A stretch of 16,971 nucleotides of DNA from JBMZCV01 sp049613665 (lineage in GTDB: Bacteria > Bacteroidota > Bacteroidia > Chitinophagales > UBA2359). Each line of letters starts with the position of its first letter. Positions within the stretch are counted from its first letter, which is position 1. The stretch spans positions 1 to 16,971 of the forward strand of contig JBMZCV010000117.1 of NCBI GenBank assembly GCA_049613665.1, written 5' to 3'. The position numbers and the translations under genes are program-made. The notes beneath the pieces are model-generated. The model did not search any database, was not told the origin of the DNA, and was given only the letters and a program-made list of their open reading frames with translations. Shown piece by piece: positions 5,706-14,266 of this stretch.

Positions 5706-8700
5706 TTAAATCTCTACTCGAGTACCCTTATGCGTCCGTTTAAAATCATTCAATTCCTGCTCCGCCACATTCGTATTTTGAGCCTTCACAAATTTCAACT
5801 TATCCAACACCTCTAGCTCTTTGATGCTATGAATAGGCGTGCCTGACAAATCGAGAGCTTTCAAACGTTTGAAACTTTCCAATGTTTTGAGACCATTAAT
5901 TTGCGTACTCGCAATATTCAATTCCGTCAAATTTTCGAGACTCTGAATTGGCACTAAACTGCTGATTTGCGTGCTAGAACAATCTAATTTCTGCAAATTT
6001 CGCAGACGACTCAAGGCTTTTAAGTCTGTAATTTGAATATTGGAGCAGTTTAAAGCTTTCAAATTTGTATGATAACTAATAGCTTCTAGCGAATAAATTG
6101 GTGTAGAATAACAAATTAAGTTAGTCAGATTTTTCAAATTTCGCAAAGCATCTAAATTGCTAACTTGTGTTGTGGAACAATCCAACTCATGCAAGTTTTT
6201 GAGTTTTGCAAGCGGTTTCAAATCAGTAATAGCTGTTTTGTTGCAATGCAATACTTTCAAATTTTTCAGCTCGCTAAGTGGCTCTAAACTTTTGATATGT
6301 GTATTATAACATTTTAGATAAGTCAAATTTTGCAAGCTACTAACCGCATCAAGGTTTGTTATGGCTGTGCTATACGCATACAGTTCTTCCAAATTGACCA
6401 GATTTTCTACTGCCGAAATATCTTGAATTTGCGTATTGTAGCAATGCAATTCCTTTAAGTTTTTCAGTTCGCTAATCGCATGAAGTGAATTGATAGGCGT
6501 TTTATACAAATGTAAAACACTCAAATTACTGAGATTTTGCAATACATCTATTTTTTTTACTTGTGTATTGTAAAAATACAATTCTGATAAACTGCTCAAT
6601 TTTTTGAGTGATGTAATATCACTTATCGCAGTTTTGGCAAAACGCAACTTTGTCAGTTCCGACAACTCATGAATCGGAGCAAGCGTATTGATGGTGGTGT
6701 TTGAAAAATACAATTCTTTCAAATTTTTCATATTTCGCACTGCTTCCAAAGATGTCACATTTGTTTTTGAGCAGTCTAAAGTTGTTAAGCTCACAAGCTC
6801 TTTTATCGGTTCTAGCGTTTTGATAAGCGTGCTAGAGCAATCTAATTCTTTCAAGTTTATGAGTTGGCTAATTGGGCTTAAATCTTCTATTGGCGAATTG
6901 TAAATACCTAAAGTTTCCAGATTAACTAAATGCTGAATAGGTTTCAAATCTGTAATTTGTGTATCGTAACAGTATAGTTCTTTTAGTTTAAAAATATTGT
7001 TAAATTCCTGTAATTGAGGTTCGTCTTGAAAATTGGCCGCTTTCCGAAAAATGGTTTTCCATTCATCACTCAAATTTCGCCACCATTTTGCATTGATGTA
7101 TAAACCTTTTTCTGCATATTTTTTACCCGAAATAGCTTTTTCATCATTTGACTTTACTAATAATAAACCTCTATAATATAAAACTGATTTTTCAAAATGG
7201 CCTTTATCTGCCAAATTTTCTGCTGCTATCATATACTTACCATACTCATTTGTTGCAATTTTTGGCGGTGGGTCTTCTCTTGTTAAAACAAATGCTGTAC
7301 TTGACAAAACCAATGTTATAGCAGCAGCCGACATCCACTTAATTAAGCGTTTTCGCTTCAAAACTGCTGGGTCAATTTCCTCTAAATCTAATGTAAATGT
7401 TTGCACATCTTGATAGCGTTCTTCTACTTTCATAGACATCGCTTTCAAAATAGCATCGCTTGTGCGTTTGCTCACACTATGATTATATTTTTGGGGTGCT
7501 TCTAACTCTGTATAATAACGGTCGAAAGCACTGATAGGAGGCTGGCCAACAAGCGTAAAATACAAGGTTGCTGCCAGAGAATATACCTCTGTTGGCACAC
7601 TCAATTTAACCTCGCTTGCATACTGTTCCATTGGTGCATAGCCTGCTTCGCTACTATCTGTGTTGTTTTTTACTTTATCTTTAGCTATTCCCAAGCCAAC
7701 CAACACTGCTCCTCGCTGTGGATTGATGATGATGTTAGAAGGGCGAACATCTTTATGTAAGAATTTTTTTTCATGCACAATTCCCAAAGCAGCAGCCACT
7801 TGTCTAATATATCGCAACGCATCTATTTCGGCAAGATAACCTTTTTCTTTTACATAGCTCGACAAGCTATTACCTTCTACATATTCCATCACAAGATACA
7901 CTGTATTGTTTTCGCTAAAAGCATCTTTTACCTGAACAATATGTTCGTGTTGGGTTTGTGCCAAAATGCGGCCTTCATTGAGATATTGTTTTTTGAAAAT
8001 TTTAAATTCTTTTTCCTTCATGCCTTGCAAAGCTACTGCATTATTATCTTCTCTGGTGCAATAGCCTGTTAAGAATAGTTCTTTGATGACAATAGGCAAA
8101 TCTAGTTGCAATAAAGTAGCCTTATAACTAATGCCTAAACCACCTTCTCCCATTACGGTATCAATGCGATATTTGCCATTCAACAAACGAGTATTTTTCT
8201 TTAAAGCATGGCTTCTACCTAAAACATTATAATCTTTCGGTTTGATATTTTCTAGAAAAGAAACTATATCTTGGTGGCGGTCTTCCGAAGCCATCGCCAT
8301 ACCTTTCATAATCGCATCATTCGTTTGCGAACTAATGCTACCCAAAGCAAATTTTGGTGGTGTAAGTGCTGTGTTTTGGCGTTCAACAGGACTTATAGGG
8401 TGTGTTCCCAACAAACAATAGTAGAGAGTTGCGGCTAAAGAATATACATCTGTATAATATCCAGATTTATCTTTTTTGGTATATTGAGCGATATACTGCT
8501 CCATAGGAGCATAACTTGGCGACGAACTAGCTTTTGTTTGTGCCGAAACAAACTGCCCAGAAACGCCCAAACCAACCAAAATAGCTTTGCCATCTTCTGT
8601 TATCAAAATATTGGAAGGCTGAATATCTCTATGTAAAAAACCTTTGTTATGAACTTCTTTTAAAGCATCTCCAATCTGTATAACATAAGATAAAGCCTCA

Positions 8701-9098
8701 TCTTCACTCAAACGTTTTCTTTCTATTACATAATCTGCCAAATTTCGCTTTTCGACATAATCTAATATGAGATATACCGTATTATTTTCTTCAATAATAT
8801 CTCTAACTTGTATCAAATTTGGGTGCTTAAATTTGGCTAAAGCACGCCCTTCGGCTATAAAATTATCTTTAAATGCCTTAAATCTTTTTTCCTTAAATGA
8901 CTTGAGTGAAATGCTGTTATCTTCTTCTCGAATACATTTTCCTACCAAAAATAGTTCTTTAACTGTCACGCTTATGTCTAGCTGAACGAGATTTGCCTTA
9001 TATGTTATGCCTAATCCTCCTTGTTCAATTACACTTTCTATTTGGTATTTTCCATTATATAGTAAAGTTCCTGTCCGTAAAATTTCTTGATTATTCAC
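5706..9098 (-). CDS. Tandem kinase-like domains, membrane segment and leucine-rich repeats
   Basis: A 1130-residue protein starting with GTG at 9098; an in-frame TAA lies two codons upstream and no ATG is near, so the start is well fixed. Two Ser/Thr-kinase-like domains lie in tandem (~18-285 and ~310-575). Each has a Gly-rich loop (EQGGLGITY; GEGGLGISY), the ATP Lys (K47; K339), an alpha-C Glu (E83; E375), HRDIQPSN or HKDVRPSN (D158/N163; D450/N455) and an APMEQY segment. In both, DFG is replaced by GLG (176-178; 468-470), so the Mg-binding Asp is missing. A membrane segment lies at ~588-606 after RKRLIK, predicting N-terminus inside. A TPR-like stretch (~620-665) and 18 leucine-rich repeats of exactly 22 residues (705-1100) follow, probably periplasmic. 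It is likely a pseudokinase receptor or scaffold; ligand unknown. It is a single gene ending at the terminator at 5468. Confidence 0.85.
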   Translation of the reverse strand: MNNQEILRTGTLLYNGKYQIESVIEQGGLGITYKANLVQLDISVTVKELFLVGKCIREEDNSISLKSFKEKRFKAFKDNFIAEGRALAKFKHPNLIQVRDIIEENNTVYLILDYVEKRNLADYVIERKRLSEDEALSYVIQIGDALKEVHNKGFLHRDIQPSNILITEDGKAILVGLGVSGQFVSAQTKASSSPSYAPMEQYIAQYTKKDKSGYYTDVYSLAATLYYCLLGTHPISPVERQNTALTPPKFALGSISSQTNDAIMKGMAMASEDRHQDIVSFLENIKPKDYNVLGRSHALKKNTRLLNGKYRIDTVMGEGGLGISYKATLLQLDLPIVIKELFLTGYCTREDNNAVALQGMKEKEFKIFKKQYLNEGRILAQTQHEHIVQVKDAFSENNTVYLVMEYVEGNSLSSYVKEKGYLAEIDALRYIRQVAAALGIVHEKKFLHKDVRPSNIIINPQRGAVLVGLGIAKDKVKNNTDSSEAGYAPMEQYASEVKLSVPTEVYSLAATLYFTLVGQPPISAFDRYYTELEAPQKYNHSVSKRTSDAILKAMSMKVEERYQDVQTFTLDLEEIDPAVLKRKRLIKWMSAAAITLVLSSTAFVLTREDPPPKIATNEYGKYMIAAENLADKGHFEKSVLYYRGLLLVKSNDEKAISGKKYAEKGLYINAKWWRNLSDEWKTIFRKAANFQDEPQLQEFNNIFKLKELYCYDTQITDLKPIQHLVNLETLGIYNSPIEDLSPISQLINLKELDCSSTLIKTLEPIKELVSLTTLDCSKTNVTSLEAVRNMKNLKELYFSNTTINTLAPIHELSELTKLRFAKTAISDITSLKKLSSLSELYFYNTQVKKIDVLQNLSNLSVLHLYKTPINSLHAISELKNLKELHCYNTQIQDISAVENLVNLEELYAYSTAITNLDAVSSLQNLTYLKCYNTHIKSLEPLSELKNLKVLHCNKTAITDLKPLAKLKNLHELDCSTTQVSNLDALRNLKNLTNLICYSTPIYSLEAISYHTNLKALNCSNIQITDLKALSRLRNLQKLDCSSTQISSLVPIQSLENLTELNIASTQINGLKTLESFKRLKALDLSGTPIHSIKELEVLDKLKFVKAQNTNVAEQELNDFKRTHKGTRVEI

Positions 9099-9373
9099 TT
9101 GTTAGGTTTTTAGCTTTTATTAAAATTGTGTTTTTTCATATTTCACTATTTGTTTTTATAAAAAAAAACTGTAAAATGAAAAAGCACCCTTATTTAGCTT
9201 CGTTTTTATTTTTAAAGAAAAAAAAGAATGTGTAAAAAAAAAATGTATTTCTTACAGATAAGCAAGCTTATATACACATCTACGAAGTTACATTTATAAA
9301 GGTTACAAGTATATAATCAATTTTTGTACCATATTTATGTCATCTTGCACAAGCAAGCTGATAATGCTTAGAT

Positions 9374-10081
9374 TTAGAAAAGAATGCCAATATTTAAGCC
9401 AAGATAAGGCAAAAATTTAGCTCCATTGTCCCAATTTGCCCCTGTAATATCTAAGGTTTGGCTTTCGATATGAGCAAATTTATTGTCAAATTGTAGCTCT
9501 GAAACTTCGTTTGACTCAAATGTTTTCTTGCTTTTTCTAACTCTATATTGCGTTCCAATAAAAGTTTCTAAGCACACATATTTTTTTATAATGCTTCGAT
9601 AACCAAATACTAAAGCACTACTTTGGGTAATATTATGAGCATCGGCCGACATATTGATATTGGAAGGTTGTGACAGGTCTGTAATTTTGGTTTTGCCTTT
9701 GCGATAGCGGAAAGAGGTTGCGGCATAGCAATTTTTTAAAAAGCGTTTTTTAGACGAAAAGTAGTATCGAATTTCGGGCTGAACAGACCAACCCACAGCT
9801 TCACTTTTATAGCCTATTTGACCAATATCGTTGCTACCCATTCGTACTACTGTTTGCTTGAAAAAAGCAGCACTACATTGTAGCGAAAAACGATTTTTTA
9901 GCAAAAAACGTTCATAAGAAAGTTGGTATTGCCCTACTAGATGTCCAAAAAGGTTGGTTTTAATTTGATTTAAAGGCTTTTCGTTTTTAGAATTGGGATA
10001 TTGTTGTTCTTGTGCTTGCAAAAAAACACTTGAAAGTAAAAAAAGATTAAATATAAATTTCCAAAAAATAAGGTATTTCAT
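9374..10081 (-). CDS. Small outer-membrane beta-barrel protein
   Basis: A 235-residue protein with a signal peptide (about residues 1-22, cleaved near LQAQEQ). The mature part has amphipathic strands with aromatic ends (LVGQYQLSYERFLL, VQPEIRYYF, YLGLNIGILF) and a terminal Phe, as in 8-stranded barrels. IKTNLFGHLVGQYQLSYER resembles the start of DUF3575-like or OmpA-like barrels, but I cannot name the family. It lies between the kinase-like gene and the K+ channel on the same strand, with 275- and 208-base gaps, so co-transcription is uncertain. The 275-base gap at 9099-9373 holds only AT-rich sequence and a small palindrome near 9255. Confidence 0.6.
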   Translation of the reverse strand: MKYLIFWKFIFNLFLLSSVFLQAQEQQYPNSKNEKPLNQIKTNLFGHLVGQYQLSYERFLLKNRFSLQCSAAFFKQTVVRMGSNDIGQIGYKSEAVGWSVQPEIRYYFSSKKRFLKNCYAATSFRYRKGKTKITDLSQPSNINMSADAHNITQSSALVFGYRSIIKKYVCLETFIGTQYRVRKSKKTFESNEVSELQFDNKFAHIESQTLDITGANWDNGAKFLPYLGLNIGILF

Positions 10082-10289
10082 AGCTTGTTGTTTAAAAGTT
10101 TAGGTAATTGCCGCTATTTCCTTGACTTATTTTCGATAGATATAACTAAATACATTATAAAGTAAAAAGTAAGTTATTTCCCATAATTTTTTCTGTAAAA
10201 TATTACGTTTTCTAAATGTAAAAATGAAGCGAAATTTTATAGCCTAGATTCAAGTAGCTAAAAATCCTATCTCAATTATTTTCTTATGC

Positions 10290-11363
10290 TTATTTTCCCC
10301 AAAACTCTTTAAATCGTTTAATTTGTTTTCGACTGCCCAAAACAATTAGGTGCATTTGCGATTCTATCATTACATTGGGCGAAGGATTGATAATATACTC
10401 ACCATTTGCTTTTTTCAAAGCTATTACGTTTGTGCCTGTTTCTTTTCTAATATTTAGCTCTTTTATTGTTTTGTTAGTATAGCTTTCCGACAAATTATCA
10501 AAATCTATTTCTTCTAAATAAACGCCATCTTCAATTTCTGCTGAAACAGTTGTAAAAAATTCTACCAAATCTGGCTTACCAACCAAATTGGCCATATAAA
10601 AACCACCAATTCGTTCTGGCATAATCACTTCATTTGCCCCTGCTAGTTTAAGTTTCGATTCTGATTTTGGGTTTATGGCTCTGCTAACAATTCTCAAGTC
10701 AGGATTGATTTGCCGTGCTGTTAGTGCCACAAATACATTATCAGAATCATCGGCTAGTGTCGAAATCAACGCTTTTGCACTCCGAATACCTGCTTCTTCC
10801 AACACATCATCGTGTGTTGCATCGCCTTCAATACACAAAAATTTTGTTTCTTTATATATATGGCTCACAATATCTTGCTCCAACTCAATAATTACAACAT
10901 TAACATCTTGTTTATTTAAATTTTGAGCGACTTCTGCTCCATAACGGCCAAAACCACAGATAATAACGTGATTGGAAAGTTGTTCTATTTTTTTTATCAT
11001 ATTGTAATATTTCCATATTTGCTTTATATCGCCTTCTATAACAAACGAGGATAGTACCGAAATGGCATAAGTAAAAATGCCTATATTTGAAATAATAAGT
11101 ATTGCAGCAAAAATACGACCATTATCGGTTAGTGGCCTCACTTCGGTGTAGCCAACTGTTGACAAGGTAATAATGGTCATATAAAAAGCTTCAAGAAAGT
11201 TGTAAGCTTCGATGAGCATAAAGCCAAAAATACCTGACGCAACTGTTGTGAAAATAAGCACAATGCTAAAATACAAACGATTGATACGCTCAGAAAAATG
11301 CTGCATTCGGCCACTTTTTCGCCATTTTCTTTTCGATTTTCGCCACCTAAGTTTTGATAACAT
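10290..11363 (-). CDS. Two-TM potassium channel with RCK (TrkA-N/TrkA-C) domains
   Basis: A 357-residue inner-membrane K+ channel of the MthK/Kch type. TM1 is about residues 31-51, the pore helix and filter TLSTVGYTEV 67-75 (core TVGY), and TM2 83-109. The RCK Rossmann domain begins at 131 with HVIICGFGRYGAEVA (G137, G139, G142) and the acidic E160 that usually reads the ligand ribose. TrkA-C covers about 280-346. Tetramers gate K+ flux by ligand binding to RCK. The first 20 residues are very basic; Met20 (at 11306) is an alternative start. The gene is divergent from the amidase gene at 11739. Confidence 0.9.
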   Translation of the reverse strand: MLSKLRWRKSKRKWRKSGRMQHFSERINRLYFSIVLIFTTVASGIFGFMLIEAYNFLEAFYMTIITLSTVGYTEVRPLTDNGRIFAAILIISNIGIFTYAISVLSSFVIEGDIKQIWKYYNMIKKIEQLSNHVIICGFGRYGAEVAQNLNKQDVNVVIIELEQDIVSHIYKETKFLCIEGDATHDDVLEEAGIRSAKALISTLADDSDNVFVALTARQINPDLRIVSRAINPKSESKLKLAGANEVIMPERIGGFYMANLVGKPDLVEFFTTVSAEIEDGVYLEEIDFDNLSESYTNKTIKELNIRKETGTNVIALKKANGEYIINPSPNVMIESQMHLIVLGSRKQIKRFKEFWGK

Positions 11364-11738
11364 ATTTTGTAACTATTTGCGTTGTGACAATTTTGGCTAA
11401 AAAACTCACACCTAAACAATTACCGTATTTTTGATAAACTTTTAGGTTATGAACCAAATTTGTTTTTGTGTAAAATAGCTATTTGCATTAAAAGTATCAA
11501 ATATTTAAGCTTTATTTTTCATTTGTCTATTAAGAGAATACTTGTTATGTTGAAAAATAAAATTATTGGTTTAAATATTTATGTTATAGCAATTGTAGCT
11601 AAAAAATGGCTTTTTTACATAAAAAATCTCGACTATTTTGAAAACAAATAAAAAAAGCTTATTTTTAAATCGAACTCTATTTTTGAAAATATTTTAACTT
11701 CCTTACAAACAATCGAAAACGATAAAAACAAAAAGCTT
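11364..11738. other. Divergent intergenic region, no gene seen
   Basis: 375 bases between the divergently transcribed channel and amidase genes, so it must hold both promoters. It is very AT-rich and I cannot place a convincing TTG-N17-19-TAnnTTTG pair for either. An open frame at 11460-11651 (63 residues, mostly Ile/Lys/Leu) has no start signal or recognisable product and is taken as chance. Confidence 0.5.
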
Positions 11739-13031
11739 ATGAGTGATTCAGGTTTTAGTTATGAAGAAATGTTGGCTTTAGAAGATGCTACTTTTCAAAA
11801 AGAAGAAACGACTCGTAGTATTTTTTTTGAACCACTAGAGCCAGATTTGCTTGAATATACTATAAAAAATAGTGAACAAAATGAAAGAGGCATCTTTAAA
11901 AATTTTAGAAAGAAGCGAAAAGAAAAAAAAGCTGCCAAACAAAAGAAGCAAAAAGCTGAAAGTGTTGAAGATAGTCAATTGCCACCTCAAATAGACGAAA
12001 ATGTTGATGAGATTACATCTGTAATTGAGGCTATGGCAGATGATATTGTTGAAGATATTAAAAAAACGACTGCTCCAAATTCGAGACTTAACGCAAAAGT
12101 TGTTGAGAAAGAAGCTAATGAACCACCAATTATTGCTCAAAATACGACTGTGCCAGAAGCCGAAAAGCCGCCAATCGTTGTGAAACAAGAGACAAAACCA
12201 GATATTGAGGAACAAAAAGCGACAATAAATAATACTGAGACTTCTTCAAAAGTTGAGAAGGTAGAAATTATTAGCACGCCACCAAGCGAAAAGAAAAAGT
12301 CTCCTATTGCAGTAGTTGCTCCAGAAATTGTTAAGCCTTTTCCAAGCCGTTTTTTAAATATTAAAGATATTATTCAAGAGCGTTTGCAGGAAGGTTTGTT
12401 TTATAAGGAGAAAGTTTCCAAAAATCAAATTTATTTACATCACACCGTTTCAAATGGTAATCCTTTGAGTGCCATTAATTGGTGGCGACAAAATGCGGTG
12501 CGTGTTGCTACGGCAATAGTGGTAGCTGGCCGTCCTCATAATCATAAAAGCAAATATGCCGATGGAGAAATTTATCAGTGTTTTTGGTCAAAACATTGGG
12601 CACATCATCTGGGTTTGAAAAGAAGACATTTATTGCCAGATAGCCCTACTAACACTTACCTCAATAAACATTCGTTGGGCATAGAAATTGCTAATTGGGG
12701 TTGGCTCACGCATGAAGATGATGGACGCTTTATGGCTCTTGGTGGCAAGGTGCATGTGCCAGCAAATCAAGTTGTAGAATATTCAGATTTGTATAAAGGC
12801 TATCAATATTATCATAAATATACTGATGCACAGCTTGAGAGTGTGCGAAAATTATTGCTTTATTTTTGCGATTTATTCGATATTCCAACAACGTATCATG
12901 AAGGTATGTTTGGCATTTTGCCTGCGGCTTTGCGTGGCGAAAAAGGTATTTTTACACATACAAGTGTGCGGCCAGATAAGTCTGACTGTCATCCGCAGCC
13001 AGAATTGATTGAAATGCTAAAGTCGTTGTAA
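11739..13031 (+). CDS. N-acetylmuramoyl-L-alanine amidase (amidase_2/PGRP type) with disordered N-terminus
   Basis: A 430-residue protein. The C-terminal ~210 residues are an amidase_2-like Zn amidase that would cleave the bond between muramic acid and L-Ala in peptidoglycan. Motifs are YLHHTVS (H234/H235), a WWRQNA region, LGIEIANWG, and THTSVRPDKSDCHP, with H407, K414 and D416/C417/H418 as Zn and catalytic candidates. Residues ~1-200 are charged and low-complexity: an acidic start, a Lys-rich stretch (FRKKRKEKKAAKQKKQKAE), then Pro/Glu/Lys/Thr-rich sequence, predicted disordered. There is no signal peptide or membrane segment, so export is unclear. It is a single gene, convergent with the DUF5683 gene. 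Phage lysin-like use or periplasmic recycling are alternatives; no phage genes are near. Confidence 0.8.
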   Translation: MSDSGFSYEEMLALEDATFQKEETTRSIFFEPLEPDLLEYTIKNSEQNERGIFKNFRKKRKEKKAAKQKKQKAESVEDSQLPPQIDENVDEITSVIEAMADDIVEDIKKTTAPNSRLNAKVVEKEANEPPIIAQNTTVPEAEKPPIVVKQETKPDIEEQKATINNTETSSKVEKVEIISTPPSEKKKSPIAVVAPEIVKPFPSRFLNIKDIIQERLQEGLFYKEKVSKNQIYLHHTVSNGNPLSAINWWRQNAVRVATAIVVAGRPHNHKSKYADGEIYQCFWSKHWAHHLGLKRRHLLPDSPTNTYLNKHSLGIEIANWGWLTHEDDGRFMALGGKVHVPANQVVEYSDLYKGYQYYHKYTDAQLESVRKLLLYFCDLFDIPTTYHEGMFGILPAALRGEKGIFTHTSVRPDKSDCHPQPELIEMLKSL

Positions 13032-13036
13032 TTTTT

Positions 13037-13070
13037 TTTTCGTAACTATTGATAGTAAGAAATACGAAAA
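13037..13070. repeat. Inverted repeat between convergent genes
   Basis: TTTTCGTA at 13037-13044 pairs with TACGAAAA at 13063-13070, and ACTAT/ATAGT nest inside. It lies 6 bases after the amidase stop and 22 bases from the end of the DUF5683 gene. The T-run is on the wrong side for a classic terminator in either direction, so a terminator role is only possible. Confidence 0.4.
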
Positions 13071-13091
13071 GTTAGTTGTAACTATCTCAAA

Positions 13092-14108
13092 TTAAAACCG
13101 AATATTCACACTTAAACCACTCGTAAAACCTAGCGAATTATGGTTGAAAGAACCATTATTTTTCGTTGAAAAAGGCATTTGCGAAGGCAACAAAAAAGGA
13201 CGAACCTGAAAGCTAAGGTCATCGCTCACATCAAAATCAAACAAGTGAGCTTGAATAGTTGCGTCTAAGATAACAATAAGATACCAAGCCGAAGCACTAA
13301 TAATAGAAATCTCAAAATAACGTCGCCAGCGTTGTCGATAAACGAGCAAGTCGGCAGCATCTAAAAAATCTAAATCTGGGTCAGCAATGCCATAATTTGG
13401 CCGTGTGCGTGTCAAATATTCTTGTGTATAAGTATTGTATTGTTTGTTGGTGTAATATATGCCAAAGCCAGCCGCTCCCAAGCCTGCATAAACAACAGGG
13501 ATTTTCCAATATTGTTGGTTGTAAGCTTGCCCCCAACCTGGCAAAATAATAGAACGGTAAGCAGCCTTGACAGGCGAGTGTTCATAGTTGGTATTTTTCA
13601 TCATCGTACCTAAATAAGCATCAATGATACTAAGACCATAAAATGCAACGCCAACGCCAACACTTCGATTAAAGTCTCGCAGGGCAGCTTGTTTTTTTTG
13701 CCTGATGCTATCCAAATTGCGAGAGTCGCTATTGCCAAATGCTAAGTTTTCTAGCACATCGGTATAAGCATTGTAGTGCTTTTGGTAATCTAAACGGCGT
13801 TTGACACTAAAAAAAGTGATAGCAGCCATTCCGCCGCCATAAATAGGCACTTTGCTATATTGTCGGCTGTAAATGTGTCCTGCACTAGGCAATAGTGACC
13901 ACAAAACAGTTTTATTAATATCAATTTTGTCTATCGAATCATTGTGCTTTAAAGTATCTAGCACTAAGGTATCAATGGTATTATCTATTTTTAAAATGCT
14001 ATCGGCAGGCACATTATTTTCATTAAGAATAAGAGGTGCATCATCTTGTGAAAAAGCATATTGATAAAAAAACATAAAAATAAAGCTGATTATCAATTGA
14101 CAATACAT
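13092..14108 (-). CDS. DUF5683 protein with internal duplication
   Basis: A 338-residue exported or membrane protein of the DUF5683 family, which usually follows parA-parB in Bacteroidota; function unknown. The ATG at 14108 is chosen because it opens a signal peptide (MYCQLIISFIFMFFYQYAFS, then QDDAP); the frame extends to 14195 with a charged lead that does not suit export. The canonical domain is about residues 182-295 (SIILPGWGQAYNQQYWKIPV, then AHLFDFDVSDDL). Residues ~65-172 look like a second, weaker copy (LWSLLPSAGHIYSRQYSKVP, then GLSIIDAYLGTMMKN). Each copy has two hydrophobic segments. It ends in VNIRF, as outer-membrane proteins do, but the topology is unclear. The gap to parB is 158 bases. 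Confidence 0.8.
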   Translation of the reverse strand: MYCQLIISFIFMFFYQYAFSQDDAPLILNENNVPADSILKIDNTIDTLVLDTLKHNDSIDKIDINKTVLWSLLPSAGHIYSRQYSKVPIYGGGMAAITFFSVKRRLDYQKHYNAYTDVLENLAFGNSDSRNLDSIRQKKQAALRDFNRSVGVGVAFYGLSIIDAYLGTMMKNTNYEHSPVKAAYRSIILPGWGQAYNQQYWKIPVVYAGLGAAGFGIYYTNKQYNTYTQEYLTRTRPNYGIADPDLDFLDAADLLVYRQRWRRYFEISIISASAWYLIVILDATIQAHLFDFDVSDDLSFQVRPFLLPSQMPFSTKNNGSFNHNSLGFTSGLSVNIRF

Positions 14109-14266
14109 TTTTATTTTCTGATTATATTGTTTGTTCAATAAATGAAAGTTTTTTCTCATCGTTTTGAAGCTAACGAGCATATTCATAAATTGCATTTTTG
14201 ACTTTTGTTTTTAGGTATTGTTTTGACGCTTTTTTCTAAGCCAAAAGATAAAGTTTAAACAGCCCC

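Noticed and set aside
6688..8985. Plus-strand frames opposite the kinase-LRR gene
   Set aside because: Shadows of the repeated LRR and kinase coding sequence, without start signals or recognisable products.
8993..9235. Plus-strand frame of 80 codons over the kinase-like gene's start and upstream region
   Set aside because: Hydrophobic/Lys-rich composition expected from AT-rich intergenic DNA; overlaps the start of a real gene; no promoter. The nested 19-codon frame at about 9175 is no better.
11177..11419. Minus-strand frame overlapping the K+ channel start in another phase
   Set aside because: It overlaps the channel's basic N-terminus and TM1 out of frame and has no motif of its own.
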